Shown here one piece after another: positions 28,358 to 37,287 of a stretch of DNA of 64,000 bases. The stretch is from positions 2,418,001 through 2,482,000 of the forward strand of contig CP024912.1 of NCBI GenBank assembly GCA_002813895.1. Direction: 5' to 3'. The position numbers were made by a program, and so were the translations under genes. The stretch is from Cyanobacterium sp. HL-69 (lineage in GTDB: Bacteria; Cyanobacteriota; Cyanobacteriia; Cyanobacteriales; Cyanobacteriaceae). Below the pieces are notes generated by a model that saw nothing but the letters and a program-made list of their open reading frames with translations, did not search any database and was not told the origin of the DNA. Numbering within the stretch: the stretch's first letter is position 1; each line of letters begins with the position of its first letter.

Positions 28358-29504
28358 TTTATCAACGGAAAAATTTGATTATTCAGGGTTAGATATTGCT
28401 ACGGCATCCCTTGCCAAAGAATCAGCTATTGAGATTAAAGCAAGGGAAAAAGCAATCTGGGAGAATATCATAGAGATTGGTAACAAGTTGATTGCAGTTA
28501 AAAAGGCATTACCCCATGGTAGTTTTGGTAAATGGGTTAAAAGCGAGTTTGAATGGAGTCAAATCACAGCGGGAAAATATATTAAGGTTGCTCAAGAATT
28601 GTCCTCAAATTATAAGGATTCTTATAATTTACCTAATAGCTTTGAAGCTATTTATCAATTAGCTTCGGGTTTCTCAAAAACAGATGAAACAACTAAAGAG
28701 CAAATACTAAACGAGGTCAAAAACAAAACTCAGGAAAAAGGTAAGGCATTAACAGAAAAAGAAATCAAAGAAATTACAGCCAAAATTAAATCAGAGTATG
28801 AAGCTCGTATCAGTATTCTTGAGGGGCAATTAGAACAGACTGAAATAGAATCCGATTCAAGGTTAACCCAAATTGTTAGCTTAGAATCATCCCTTAGATT
28901 TAAGGAGGAAAAATACGAAGCCCAAAACCAAACTATCAAAGAGATGGAGGATAAAAAGCAAGTATTCTTTGAGAAGGAATTGGAACTTGCTCAACAAAAA
29001 AAGGAACTGGGTGACAAGCAAGTGGAAATAGATACTCTCATCGACAAAAAAGCCAAACTTTTAGCCCAAGAGGAAATAGATCGAGAAAAAGCAAGGTTAC
29101 TCGGAAAAGAGCAAGAGCTAGAGGAGCAAATCAGGAAAACCAAGAATGAATTGAAAGAAGCTAAAAAGTTGAGGGGGGAAGCTGAAACCGATGCTTATCG
29201 CCTTAAGAAGTTCGTTAATTGGATGGGGGCTTTAGAAACTTTTACTGAAAATATTAATGAAAATTCCCTTGAGCTATTCAGAGCAATTAATAGCCTTCAA
29301 TCATTGCCTGACTTGTCTATTTTGACTCAGGAGGATCAGAAAATTGTTAGCCCTCAAATTAGGATTTTGATAGAACAATATGATGAGGCAAGAATTAATT
29401 ATGGTAAAGCTACTCAGAAGATTACTCAATTACTAAATCAACTTAACCTTAATACTTTTAATGATGTGATCGAAGCGGAGGTTATTATGCCTAAGAAAAG
29501 ATAA
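28350..29504 (+). CDS. DUF3102-like protein with long coiled coil
   Basis: 384 residues from ATG 28350 (GGAGG five bases upstream); longer upstream frames are shadows of the previous gene. The N-terminal 110 residues match the DUF3102 pattern: EKAIWENIIEIGNKLIAVKKALPHGSFGKWVKSEFEWSQITAGKYIKVA. This domain is found on phage and plasmid genes and has no settled function. Residues about 160-300 form one continuous charged coiled coil. The C-terminal region (NSLELFRAINSLQSLPDLSI) is helical. A terminator follows immediately, closing the early rightward operon. Confidence 0.8.
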   Translation: MSNLSTEKFDYSGLDIATASLAKESAIEIKAREKAIWENIIEIGNKLIAVKKALPHGSFGKWVKSEFEWSQITAGKYIKVAQELSSNYKDSYNLPNSFEAIYQLASGFSKTDETTKEQILNEVKNKTQEKGKALTEKEIKEITAKIKSEYEARISILEGQLEQTEIESDSRLTQIVSLESSLRFKEEKYEAQNQTIKEMEDKKQVFFEKELELAQQKKELGDKQVEIDTLIDKKAKLLAQEEIDREKARLLGKEQELEEQIRKTKNELKEAKKLRGEAETDAYRLKKFVNWMGALETFTENINENSLELFRAINSLQSLPDLSILTQEDQKIVSPQIRILIEQYDEARINYGKATQKITQLLNQLNLNTFNDVIEAEVIMPKKR

Positions 29505-29509
29505 AATTT

Positions 29510-29535
29510 AAGGGGGAATAGGATACCCCCTTTTT
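29510..29535 (+). terminator. Intrinsic terminator after the DUF3102 gene
   Basis: GGGGG at 29512-29516 pairs with CCCCC at 29526-29530 (A/T pairs extend the stem), followed by TTTTT at 29531-29535, 8 bp past the stop codon. Confidence 0.82.
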
Positions 29536-29567
29536 CATAACCAGTAGAAACTCAATCTAAATTTATT

Positions 29568-30038
29568 ATGGCATATCCCACATGGTTTCCTCGTCCTAAG
29601 CATTGGTTAAAATCGTTAGATTTATTCGCCTATAATATCCCCAGCCTTTTTGTTTTAAAAATTGTAAGTCGATATTACGTATTTTACGGAACATTAATAA
29701 TCGATCTAAGCGTTTGGGGAATAATCTATGTTTTTGTAGCTTTTTTAAGTTACTATTTGAGCTTTTGTTACCTGCATTTTTGGATATGGAGGGAAAAAGA
29801 TCCAAACCCAAAACATCTTAAGTGGCTACCATCAAATAAAAGTTTAATTAAAGGGGCAGAATTGACCTTAATATCAATACTTAGCTATGGAATTACGGTT
29901 CTTATTTTGTTCCCTTTCATTGATTCTTACAGAGAAGATTGGTTCATGTGGTTAAACTTTGTTATTTGGATAATAGCCACCGCCTACATTTATTTTATTC
30001 AAGCCTTAATTGCCAACAAAAAAGGAGTCACCAAATAG
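29568..30038 (+). CDS. Four-helix membrane protein
   Basis: 156 residues with about four hydrophobic segments: LIIDLSVWGIIYVFVAFLSYYL, a preceding weaker one, LTLISILSYGITVLILF and FVIWIIATAYIYFIQALI. Between helices is a basic aromatic loop (WREKDPNPKHLKWLP). It stands after a terminator and its end overlaps the convergent gene at 30006 by 33 bp. Could be an immunity/exclusion or lysis-related membrane protein; no family recognised. Confidence 0.6.
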   Translation: MAYPTWFPRPKHWLKSLDLFAYNIPSLFVLKIVSRYYVFYGTLIIDLSVWGIIYVFVAFLSYYLSFCYLHFWIWREKDPNPKHLKWLPSNKSLIKGAELTLISILSYGITVLILFPFIDSYREDWFMWLNFVIWIIATAYIYFIQALIANKKGVTK

Positions 30039-30629
30039 GGCTTCGCCTACAAGGGTTGTAAATTCTTGCTCTAAAGATAAGTTAGGAATAACCCCCGCCA
30101 AAACGTTTTTGGAGTGTAAATATTTGGTGTAATCAAAGTTTAATATTACCTTTGCAGAAACCACGGCGGGATTAGCTTCTTCTAAAAAAGAAAGATAACC
30201 AGTAACGTTCCAATTTTCTGGATTATTAGCTTTATTAATTATTATCCATTCACTCATTGCCCAAACCAAATATTTCTCTAGGGATAAGTTTTCAGGCTCG
30301 GAGGGTAAAGGATAAAAATTGTTTTCCGTAGGGGGAACAGCATCCCCATCATAGGAAATTAGATTAGAAGAAAAAGGAGTAATTGCCTCAAGAAAATCTG
30401 CACCTAATCCTAAAAAAGTAGGTTGATTATAAGGAATTTTTACCTCACAGGTTAAATTAGGTTTTCTACCTTCAGGGGTGTTAGTAAAATCTTGATAAAG
30501 TAATACTGAGTTTGTGGGTAATTCTGCTAATTTTAATCCCTTGCGAACCAATAAAGCACCTAGGGTTATAGCTCTTTCTAAACTATCAATTCCAATTAAA
30601 TCTCGCTCTGATTTTGTTATTAATTCCAT
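30006..30629 (-). CDS. Putative particle protein A (element 1 copy, inverted)
   Basis: 207 residues from ATG 30629. It is homologous to the protein at 49817-50548 in element 2. Matching pieces are IGIDSLERAI versus IGIDSYERAI near the N-terminus, NLSLEKYLVWAMSEW versus NLPNLESYLLYACQRV, and VILNFDYTKYLHSKNVLAG versus VRLDFDYQYYLMTNDLVG near the end. In element 2 this gene heads the rightward structural operon; here it lies on the opposite strand, head to head with the fibre gene. It lacks element 2's Asn/Gln-rich C-terminal tail. No known family. Confidence 0.75.
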   Translation of the reverse strand: MELITKSERDLIGIDSLERAITLGALLVRKGLKLAELPTNSVLLYQDFTNTPEGRKPNLTCEVKIPYNQPTFLGLGADFLEAITPFSSNLISYDGDAVPPTENNFYPLPSEPENLSLEKYLVWAMSEWIIINKANNPENWNVTGYLSFLEEANPAVVSAKVILNFDYTKYLHSKNVLAGVIPNLSLEQEFTTLVGEALFGDSFFVGN

Positions 30630-30662
30630 GGTAAAATAAACAAAAATACTAATTAACATTAT

Positions 30663-31457
30663 ATGGCTATTTCTACCCACAAAATACCAATAATTACAGG
30701 GCGAAATGATATTCCTACCACCTCAGAAGCTCAGGCGAATCATCCTAATGGAAGTTTTCTCACAAATCGTTACAATGCCTTGATTGATGAGTTAATTACG
30801 GAGTTAGCAAATATTGATTTAAGTACCAAAACCACGGATGACTTAAGCGAAGGTGCAACGAATAAATATTATTCCGATAGTGCGGTAAATGCTTTATTGA
30901 CCACTAAAACCACGGATGATATTGCTGAGGGTAATAACAATTTATATGTAACCAATGATAGGGTTAGGGGCGCAATTTCAGTCACGGGGAATGGTAGTTA
31001 TGATGCTATTTCTGGGGTAATCAATATTAGTAACGCAAGTATTGCCATTGATCATATTTCCCTCACTAATACCACTGCGAATGTGGATACTTACACCATT
31101 TGGGGGGATGCTGGTGAGACGATCACCATAGGCACTTTTGTTGTCACCAACGGTGTTGATGGTGTGAATGGTACGGATGGGGTAAATGGTGCTGATGGTC
31201 AAGATGGTCAGGGGGTAGTTGCCACAACTACTATTACGAATGGTGATGGTACTCACACAGTAGAGTTCTTTACTGATTTAGCCAAAACTCAAAAAGTAGG
31301 TGAGGTAATTCTTAATGACGGCGTGGCTGGTCAAGATGGGACTAATGGCGTTGATGGTCAGGATGGAGTAAGTCCTACGGTATCAGTATTAACCCAGAGT
31401 GCTTATGATGCTTTAGGAACGTATGACAGCAATACTTTTTATGTGATTAATGGGTAG
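30663..31457 (+). CDS. Fibre-like protein with collagen-like and TTDDL repeats
   Basis: 264 residues. The N-terminal about 45 residues (HKIPIITGRNDIPTT, NHPNGSFLTNRYNALIDELITEL) match the start of element 2's 50903 gene (RKIPILTGINDVPAT, NYPNDSLLCANYNGLVDDVETEL), suggesting a shared anchoring domain. Then come two TKTTDD(L/I)(S/A)EG repeats followed by (T)NxYYS / NNLYVT, a motif frequent in phage tail-fibre and baseplate proteins. Next are Gly-x-x-rich collagen-like stretches (GVDGVNGTDGVNGADGQDGQG). Likely a trimeric surface fibre. The LamG-like gene follows 5 bp downstream. Confidence 0.72.
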   Translation: MAISTHKIPIITGRNDIPTTSEAQANHPNGSFLTNRYNALIDELITELANIDLSTKTTDDLSEGATNKYYSDSAVNALLTTKTTDDIAEGNNNLYVTNDRVRGAISVTGNGSYDAISGVINISNASIAIDHISLTNTTANVDTYTIWGDAGETITIGTFVVTNGVDGVNGTDGVNGADGQDGQGVVATTTITNGDGTHTVEFFTDLAKTQKVGEVILNDGVAGQDGTNGVDGQDGVSPTVSVLTQSAYDALGTYDSNTFYVING

Positions 31458-31462
31458 AAATA

Positions 31463-32287
31463 ATGAGTGTATTAAATTTGAATAATGCCAGTAAATTATA
31501 CTATGGCAACACAGAGGCTCAAAAGGTGTATAAAGGCGATCGGTTATTATATCCTGTGCCCAATGTTGGGGTTTTGGATTTACTATCTTTATCACCTTCT
31601 TTATGGTTGGACGCTAATGATAATTCTACTATTACTCTAGTCTCAGAGGCTGTAAGTGAGTGGAGAGATAAATCTGGGAATAGCCGTCATGCTATTCAAA
31701 GTATGATTAATAGCAGACCCATTATAGGTACCATGAATGGGAAGACGGCATTAGGTTTTAATGGTGTGAACTACTGGCTTTCTTGTCCCTATGATTTAAA
31801 CAATATATTACCTTTCAACGTTTTTCTAGTTACTAAAGGAAGTGGACCATTCCTAAATAGTGACTATGAAGTATCTCCACCTAGGGGTTTTATAATTAAT
31901 GCTACGGGGCTGTTTGGAAGATATACCACTAGTGGAAGTTTTTTACAAGTCCCCTACGATAATCCATTAAGTGGAAGTGTTGGTGGAATAATTAATTTAT
32001 TTTTTGATACTAATTTAGTTACACCATTTGTGAGCGGGGTACAAAACTCAGTTTCTCAAAGCTACGACCCCCCCCTAATTCACGGTACGTTTTTGGAAAT
32101 AGGGGCGATAATTAGAACGACATCAACTTACTATAATGGGGTACTAGCTGAAATAATTTTTATTCCATCAATCCTCTCCTTAGAGACTAGAAATAAGATA
32201 GAAGGATACTTAGCATGGAAATGGGGATTAGTAGACGAATTACCTACAAACCACCCATACAAGACTCAAAAGGTGGTATTAAGTTAA
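31463..32287 (+). CDS. LamG/concanavalin-like lectin protein, putative receptor binder
   Basis: 274 residues. The N-terminus YYGNTEAQKVYKGDRLLY is the short element seen in many phage fibre proteins (NTxxxKVYKG). The rest has the bacterial LamG-type beta-sandwich pattern: LSLSPSLWLDANDNSTI, VSEWRDKSGNSRHAIQ, FNGVNYWLSCPYDL, and the closing IEGYLAWKWGL. Such domains bind glycans, which fits host recognition on the particle surface. A run of eight C (32068-32075) lies in the coding sequence. The stop overlaps the next ATG (TAATG). Confidence 0.75.
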   Translation: MSVLNLNNASKLYYGNTEAQKVYKGDRLLYPVPNVGVLDLLSLSPSLWLDANDNSTITLVSEAVSEWRDKSGNSRHAIQSMINSRPIIGTMNGKTALGFNGVNYWLSCPYDLNNILPFNVFLVTKGSGPFLNSDYEVSPPRGFIINATGLFGRYTTSGSFLQVPYDNPLSGSVGGIINLFFDTNLVTPFVSGVQNSVSQSYDPPLIHGTFLEIGAIIRTTSTYYNGVLAEIIFIPSILSLETRNKIEGYLAWKWGLVDELPTNHPYKTQKVVLS

Positions 32288-34320
32288 TGAAACATCCTGA
32301 TTATGATATTGAATTCAAACCTGCCGTGGCAAGGTACGACTGGGATCAAACCTACGATGTAATGGAGTTTACCTATCTCCCTCAAGGGTTCAATGAATTG
32401 ATTGACATTGTAGGGATACCGGCATTTGAGTTGATGGCAGTGGATAGGTTTACCCCTGAAAATTATCCTTGGGCTGAGGATTATTCAACTAAGTTATACG
32501 AGTTTTTAAAGGCGTTTAATTTTAGTCCTAATAACAACATTTACCCCCGAAGGCTCAAAACTCTAAGAGGAAAGGATTATTTCGATACTGAAGATTATAT
32601 TGAGGGAGAATTACCTGAAGATACGCTTTATTATTTACTAGAATCATTCCCGAACTGGATAGAAAGACAACCTTTGCAAATATATAACTCAACAGATAGT
32701 TATAACATCGAATTATCGCAAGGGAAATATATTATTTCGGGGTTACTTTATCAGGGTTTTCAAGAGGGAATTATGAGTAGTATTCCCACTATGAACAAGT
32801 GTTATTTTCATCTTAATTTAGGTTCTAATAAAACTATTGACCTAAACAAAATAATTAGATACTGGATTAAAGATGATTATTTTCCTGATGATAACCCTAA
32901 TACTTTTTGTATCAATTCTATGGTTATTTCAAGGTTGGAAAATGACCAATGGCAACCTGTTAATCTTCAAAGTGAAGAATTTTTAGAATATCAAAATATA
33001 GATATTTATTTTAATAAACTTAAAAATAGTCTTATTAATTACTTTGATGAAAGAGCCATTATTAAATCACATAAAAAATATGTTCAAGCTGATGAATATC
33101 CTAATTATAGTGCAGCAAGTACCTCTCAAACCTACATAGGTGTAGAAGTACCTCACCAATCTTATGTTGCTCAATTATCTGTTTCAGTGGATTATTCTAT
33201 TACGTTTTACCCTTATAATTTCAATGCCGTTTTTGCAGATTTAGTTTTATTTCCACCTAATATGGTGGGACCAGAAGGAGTATTTATTTCAGGAGAAAGA
33301 ATTTATTTAAACAATACCTCAATTCCTCCTGAATACTATACATCATCAAGACAGATAAATAGTTTATGGGAGGCGTGGGGGGAAAAGCCCTATCCTACTA
33401 ACCCCATACCTTTAAGAAGGGATGTGGTAAACGCCCCTTGGAATCTTCAAATTGAAAAATATCCAAATTATTTATTAAATAAATGCTATTTATGCTATGG
33501 CAACAATAATAAATGGGAAAACGGTAAAACCTTAAATGACCTAGGTGGTATTCCCAGTTATATTTTAGTCGGAAGCGGTCTATCCGATAAAGAAATTTAC
33601 ATAACTACAATATTAGGAGGATTAGAAGATAATTCAGATAGCTTTACAAATAGTATTGAATATAAACAATCTTTAATTCCTTTTTATGATGCTCTCGTAA
33701 GTGTAGATGAATTTGGAGATTCCTTATTTAGCCCTTTTTCCCCTAATTTACTAGAATTAAATAATTCGTTAGATGGAGATATTATTATTAGAAATAATTC
33801 TACTGAATTAAATGATTCAGGTAGCCTACAAACGGTAATTTTGCCTTTACATAGGGAAAATTACGCTGCTCAAAAAAGCCAAATAGTGAGTAATTTAAGA
33901 TCCAGAACTGTTTCCGGAACGGATATAAACTATATCGTAGATCGGGATGCTAATAATAATAATATTAATTTACAGTTTGATAGCGATTATAAACAACAGT
34001 TATACTACTCGGATACCGTAGAACATCTTTATATTTCAGATCAAGACAGTTATAGGCTTCTCAGTGTTTCAAAAGTTTCTAGTCATTACACTCATGAAAA
34101 AAAGACAGGAGATGAAGCGTACTTTAGCTTAACTACTGAATTTGATTTTACTTCGGGGGGAGATTTAAATGGACAATGTAATTTATATCTAATTAATAAT
34201 CTATTTAGTGAGGAAGAAATCAACCAAATACAAGAATTTAAAGGAAATATTTTAGGTGTAAAAGGACAACAAGCAATAAATTATTTAAGAGATTTAAAAC
34301 AACAAAAAGAAAATGGTTGA
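32287..34320 (+). CDS. Large putative particle protein B, N-terminal part (split form)
   Basis: 677 residues from ATG 32287, coupled to the lectin gene. Rich in Tyr, Asn and Ser, beta-strand dominated, no signal peptide or membrane span. It aligns with the first about 580 residues of element 2's 870-residue protein: DRFTPENYPWAEDYSTKLYEFL here against ERAVIANYSWAVNFSEHLFQDLL there. The gene ends IQEFKGNILGVKGQQAINYLRDLKQQ, and the next gene starts 8 bp before its stop; in element 2 the two are fused. It resembles no tail or capsid family I recognise. Confidence 0.7.
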   Translation: MKHPDYDIEFKPAVARYDWDQTYDVMEFTYLPQGFNELIDIVGIPAFELMAVDRFTPENYPWAEDYSTKLYEFLKAFNFSPNNNIYPRRLKTLRGKDYFDTEDYIEGELPEDTLYYLLESFPNWIERQPLQIYNSTDSYNIELSQGKYIISGLLYQGFQEGIMSSIPTMNKCYFHLNLGSNKTIDLNKIIRYWIKDDYFPDDNPNTFCINSMVISRLENDQWQPVNLQSEEFLEYQNIDIYFNKLKNSLINYFDERAIIKSHKKYVQADEYPNYSAASTSQTYIGVEVPHQSYVAQLSVSVDYSITFYPYNFNAVFADLVLFPPNMVGPEGVFISGERIYLNNTSIPPEYYTSSRQINSLWEAWGEKPYPTNPIPLRRDVVNAPWNLQIEKYPNYLLNKCYLCYGNNNKWENGKTLNDLGGIPSYILVGSGLSDKEIYITTILGGLEDNSDSFTNSIEYKQSLIPFYDALVSVDEFGDSLFSPFSPNLLELNNSLDGDIIIRNNSTELNDSGSLQTVILPLHRENYAAQKSQIVSNLRSRTVSGTDINYIVDRDANNNNINLQFDSDYKQQLYYSDTVEHLYISDQDSYRLLSVSKVSSHYTHEKKTGDEAYFSLTTEFDFTSGGDLNGQCNLYLINNLFSEEEINQIQEFKGNILGVKGQQAINYLRDLKQQKENG

Positions 34321-35134
34321 TTCAATAAGAATAAAAGAAATTCATGCCTGTTTAGGAGCGAGTGAATATGCAACCTATGAAAAGGATGGTGAGCAAGAAC
34401 CTGCATATATGCACATAGCTAGAAGATTAGATGAGGTTGCCAAGGCGTTAGGGTTATGTTTTGACTTGGCGGGGGGGATAATCAGTTTAAGGCAGTCCAA
34501 ACATTTGGATCAGGGTGAAACTATTCCCGCTGGTTGGAGTTTAGGGCAGTTTGGAAGAAATAAAGGCGGTAGCAAGGTAGGACAAACGGGAGGAAAAGAA
34601 GGAGAGGAAAGATTAGGAATAGTTTACGAGGTGAAGGGTAATCGATTTAAAACCAGTGCCTCTAGTGGGCAGGAGGAAATTGTTGACGGTGGCTATGTGC
34701 TATGTGAATCTTTACCTCAGTTTTTGCACGTGATGCTGCAGGATTTGGATCGCTCTTTGGGGTTACAGCAATTAGGCTCTTATGTGGTAGCTAACCCTAA
34801 TTATAATCCTAGTCACTCAAGTAATGATGCACAATTCAAAACCCCTTACTATACTTACAATGGGCTTGGACAAGGGCTTTTAGATTTACTTTATCTCAGT
34901 CAGGATACTAACCGCCATGCCTCTCAAGCGAACTTGGGGGCGTTAAAATCTCAAGCTATTAGTCAAGAGGTTTTGGGCGCTTTAGGTGTACCTGTTTTGG
35001 AGAAAAATTTGAGCGTGGGGGTTGATAATGGCACTGCCATAGTAAGTTATCCCGGGTTCAATGGTGAGGGTATGACGTTGGCAGATCTTGCTTTTCTGAT
35101 TTTAATGAATTTAGCAATACAAAACGAGGGTTAA
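34313..35134 (+). CDS. Putative particle protein B, C-terminal part (split form)
   Basis: 273 residues. Strongly similar to the last about 290 residues of element 2's fused protein: SIRIKEIHACLGASEYA / SLRIQEIHACLGADEFA, WSLGQFGRNKGGSKVGQTGGKEGEERLGIVY / WGRGQFSVNKGGNTQGQTGG then DRLGIAY, and LCESLPQFLHVMLQDLDRSLG / LCENIPQYLESLLEDLDKGLN. The Gly-rich middle may be an exposed loop and the C-terminal third is helical. Conservation is much higher than in the N-terminal partner, suggesting an internal structural role. Confidence 0.75.
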   Translation: MVDSIRIKEIHACLGASEYATYEKDGEQEPAYMHIARRLDEVAKALGLCFDLAGGIISLRQSKHLDQGETIPAGWSLGQFGRNKGGSKVGQTGGKEGEERLGIVYEVKGNRFKTSASSGQEEIVDGGYVLCESLPQFLHVMLQDLDRSLGLQQLGSYVVANPNYNPSHSSNDAQFKTPYYTYNGLGQGLLDLLYLSQDTNRHASQANLGALKSQAISQEVLGALGVPVLEKNLSVGVDNGTAIVSYPGFNGEGMTLADLAFLILMNLAIQNEG

Positions 35135-35137
35135 AAA

Positions 35138-36934
35138 ATGAGTATTTTTGATACGGTAGGGGGCGGTGTCGCATGGGGTGTCCTTTATAATCTTTTTGTG
35201 GATATTGAGCCAGTAGCTGATGCTACTTTGAAAACTAAGCAACCGCCACCACAACAGCCAAGACCACCACAAAATAATCAGACTACTAACTACACCAATA
35301 ATTATTACAATCAGACTTTTAACAGTAGCACCAGTGCGAATACTTTTAATAACAAGATTATCAATAATTATTTTCCTCCGCCATTGAGAGATTCGGGGCG
35401 ATCTAATCCTTTACCAGATTCCCCACCGCCAAAATTACCTACTGGCATTGATAATCAAGCGGAATTTGAAACCCCTGTCGGTACTTCCATTAATGTGGGG
35501 AAAGCCCTCGGAGCTTTGCGACAAAGATCTACTAATCTTCTTTTTAATCCTTTATCCCCAGATAAGCAAGGCATTAGGAGAAATAGCGATTATGCCTCGT
35601 TAATAGGACAATTCAAACAGGCTCAACAGGAGGCAAAACAACAAAGGGAATTATTGGATGAGGCGGTTAAAAAGGGTGAATCGTTTAGTATTCCCCCTCA
35701 CTATTCGGGATACTTGATTGCTTCGGAAAGGTTGGCAGGGCTTCGGGGTGATGGTCAGTTTATTTTTGGCATAAATTCTATTTCTACCCTTGCTCAATTA
35801 TACCGCTCGTTAAGTTCCGAGGCTTTTATGGAGCCTACTAATAATATTGTTACTGACTTTGAGGAGGTAGAGGTTGATGATAAGTTGAAAGAATTTACTA
35901 TCAATGGCAAAGCCGAGCCTAAGGTCAAGCCGATGTGGGAGTTACTAGGTTATTCTGAGGAAGATTTTAAGGAAAAAACGTTTGAGGATGTTATTAAGGA
36001 TTTTGGTGAGGTGCAGTACAAGTTGGAAAATGATCCAAATAAAAATGTTAAGGAAGCGAAAGATCTTGTTACTAGCAATAAAATAGGCGATCGCAAAATA
36101 GAGAATATTGAGCAATTTGTTACTTACTTGATTAGCAGTATCTTTTATCGCTCTGGGTTTCACCGATTCCCTGCTACATTACCAGAGTCTTTATTATACG
36201 ATACCGAAAAATATGGGGAAAACAATGAGCAACCCAAGATATTTATTGAAGATGCCCTTGAATGGCAAGAATATTTACTTAAAAATTTGGATGGTATCTT
36301 AGGTCAATTTCCCCTTACCTTTACCTATAAAAAGAATAAGGATGATGAAGGTACTAAGGTTAGTATTCCTAATATTGGTGAGGCTCTCACTGAATTGATC
36401 GGGGTGGGCATCAATACCCAAAATAATAGTGAGGCAAGTATTGCGATCGGCATGAAAAACTTAGTGGAAAGTGCCAAGGCAGGAAACGCCGCCATCATTG
36501 CCTCGGATATTGCGAGGGCAAATGCTACCTTTCTAGGGTATAAATCTAGGGAAAAAGAAAAGGAAATTCCTTATGCTTTTAATCCAGAGGGTGAAACCTT
36601 AGAGGAGGCTTTAGAGGATAGCACCCAAAAAATTATCACCCTTGAAAATCAGGATAAGGGAGCGCTTATCGATGACATCAAAACTATCTTAATTTCCTCT
36701 GGTATTATCAAGGCGGCGCTAATGCAACCATTCCGAGGAAAGGATGGATTTATTACGGGGGATGGGATTCGTGAGCAGAAGAAAAAAGATAAGGAAAAGT
36801 ACGATAAAGCGTGGGATGAGCTAATAAAAGAGTACAATGATACTAGCAATAGAAAGGGTGGCGGTGGCGAACCGAGGAAATTTCCTAATGCTAAGGTTAA
36901 GGATCGAAGCAAGAAAGAACCCCCAACTATGTAA
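35138..36934 (+). CDS. Pro/Asn-rich large protein, putative structural
   Basis: 598 residues. Residues 25-110 are low complexity (Pro/Gln then Asn/Thr/Tyr-rich, for example QPPPQQPRPPQNNQTT and TNNYYNQTFNSST). The remainder is a mixed helical domain (IGQFKQAQQEAKQQRELLDEA, DALEWQEYLLKNLDGI) with a charged basic tail. By position and by its Pro-rich N-terminus it corresponds to element 2's 54822 gene, though sequence similarity beyond that is not evident to me. It has no ATPase motif. An AGAGGTGA ribosome-binding site for the next gene follows its stop. Confidence 0.65.
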   Translation: MSIFDTVGGGVAWGVLYNLFVDIEPVADATLKTKQPPPQQPRPPQNNQTTNYTNNYYNQTFNSSTSANTFNNKIINNYFPPPLRDSGRSNPLPDSPPPKLPTGIDNQAEFETPVGTSINVGKALGALRQRSTNLLFNPLSPDKQGIRRNSDYASLIGQFKQAQQEAKQQRELLDEAVKKGESFSIPPHYSGYLIASERLAGLRGDGQFIFGINSISTLAQLYRSLSSEAFMEPTNNIVTDFEEVEVDDKLKEFTINGKAEPKVKPMWELLGYSEEDFKEKTFEDVIKDFGEVQYKLENDPNKNVKEAKDLVTSNKIGDRKIENIEQFVTYLISSIFYRSGFHRFPATLPESLLYDTEKYGENNEQPKIFIEDALEWQEYLLKNLDGILGQFPLTFTYKKNKDDEGTKVSIPNIGEALTELIGVGINTQNNSEASIAIGMKNLVESAKAGNAAIIASDIARANATFLGYKSREKEKEIPYAFNPEGETLEEALEDSTQKIITLENQDKGALIDDIKTILISSGIIKAALMQPFRGKDGFITGDGIREQKKKDKEKYDKAWDELIKEYNDTSNRKGGGGEPRKFPNAKVKDRSKKEPPTM

Positions 36935-36948
36935 TTTAGAGGTGAATT

Positions 36949-37287
36949 ATGGATCTTACTTTTCAACGGGTTAATCAAGTTTTTGGCAGTGAAGTTTTTA
37001 GCTTTGATGGTGATAATGTTACTCTCAACGTAGGGGCGATCACTGGGGACACTTATGGCGGTCTAACGGATATGGGAATTATTGAGTTTGCCTATAAGCT
37101 AATGAAGGTTTTTTATGATACTCAGGTTGATTTTAATTTGACCCGTACCACTAATCGCCTTAATAGTTTTTCTTCGCCTTTTTATGGTTCGGTGCAGAAT
37201 ACTACCCCCCCTAAAATCACCGCTGGTATTACTGTTATCGGGGAAATGCCCCTCGCTGTGGACACTATTAATGGTACTAATGTCTAA
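36949..37287 (+). CDS. Small repeating-unit protein, paralogue 1 of element 1
   Basis: 112 residues with an AGAGGTGA ribosome-binding site four bases before ATG 36949. Homologous to the protein at 38878: FSFDGDNVTLNVGAITGDTYGGLTD versus FTFAGDTVSLDIKKLTKDTNAGLTD, then (G/V)(I/V)(I/L)EF(A/M)YKL in both, and both end PL(A/G)xxxxxGTN. More distantly it shares the order strand pair, GLT motif, helix with the element 2 proteins at 50553 and 56965. A candidate subunit of a particle or filament. Stop and next ATG overlap (TAATG). Confidence 0.72.
   Translation: MDLTFQRVNQVFGSEVFSFDGDNVTLNVGAITGDTYGGLTDMGIIEFAYKLMKVFYDTQVDFNLTRTTNRLNSFSSPFYGSVQNTTPPKITAGITVIGEMPLAVDTINGTNV

Noticed and set aside
30663-31457. 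Diversity-generating retroelement target near the fibre gene
   Set aside because: No reverse transcriptase, template repeat or variable-repeat pair is visible in the window.
35138-36934. Terminase or packaging ATPase in the large unknown genes
   Set aside because: I looked for Walker A/B motifs in the large particle-region proteins of both elements and found none; ATP-binding motifs occur only in the two replication proteins.
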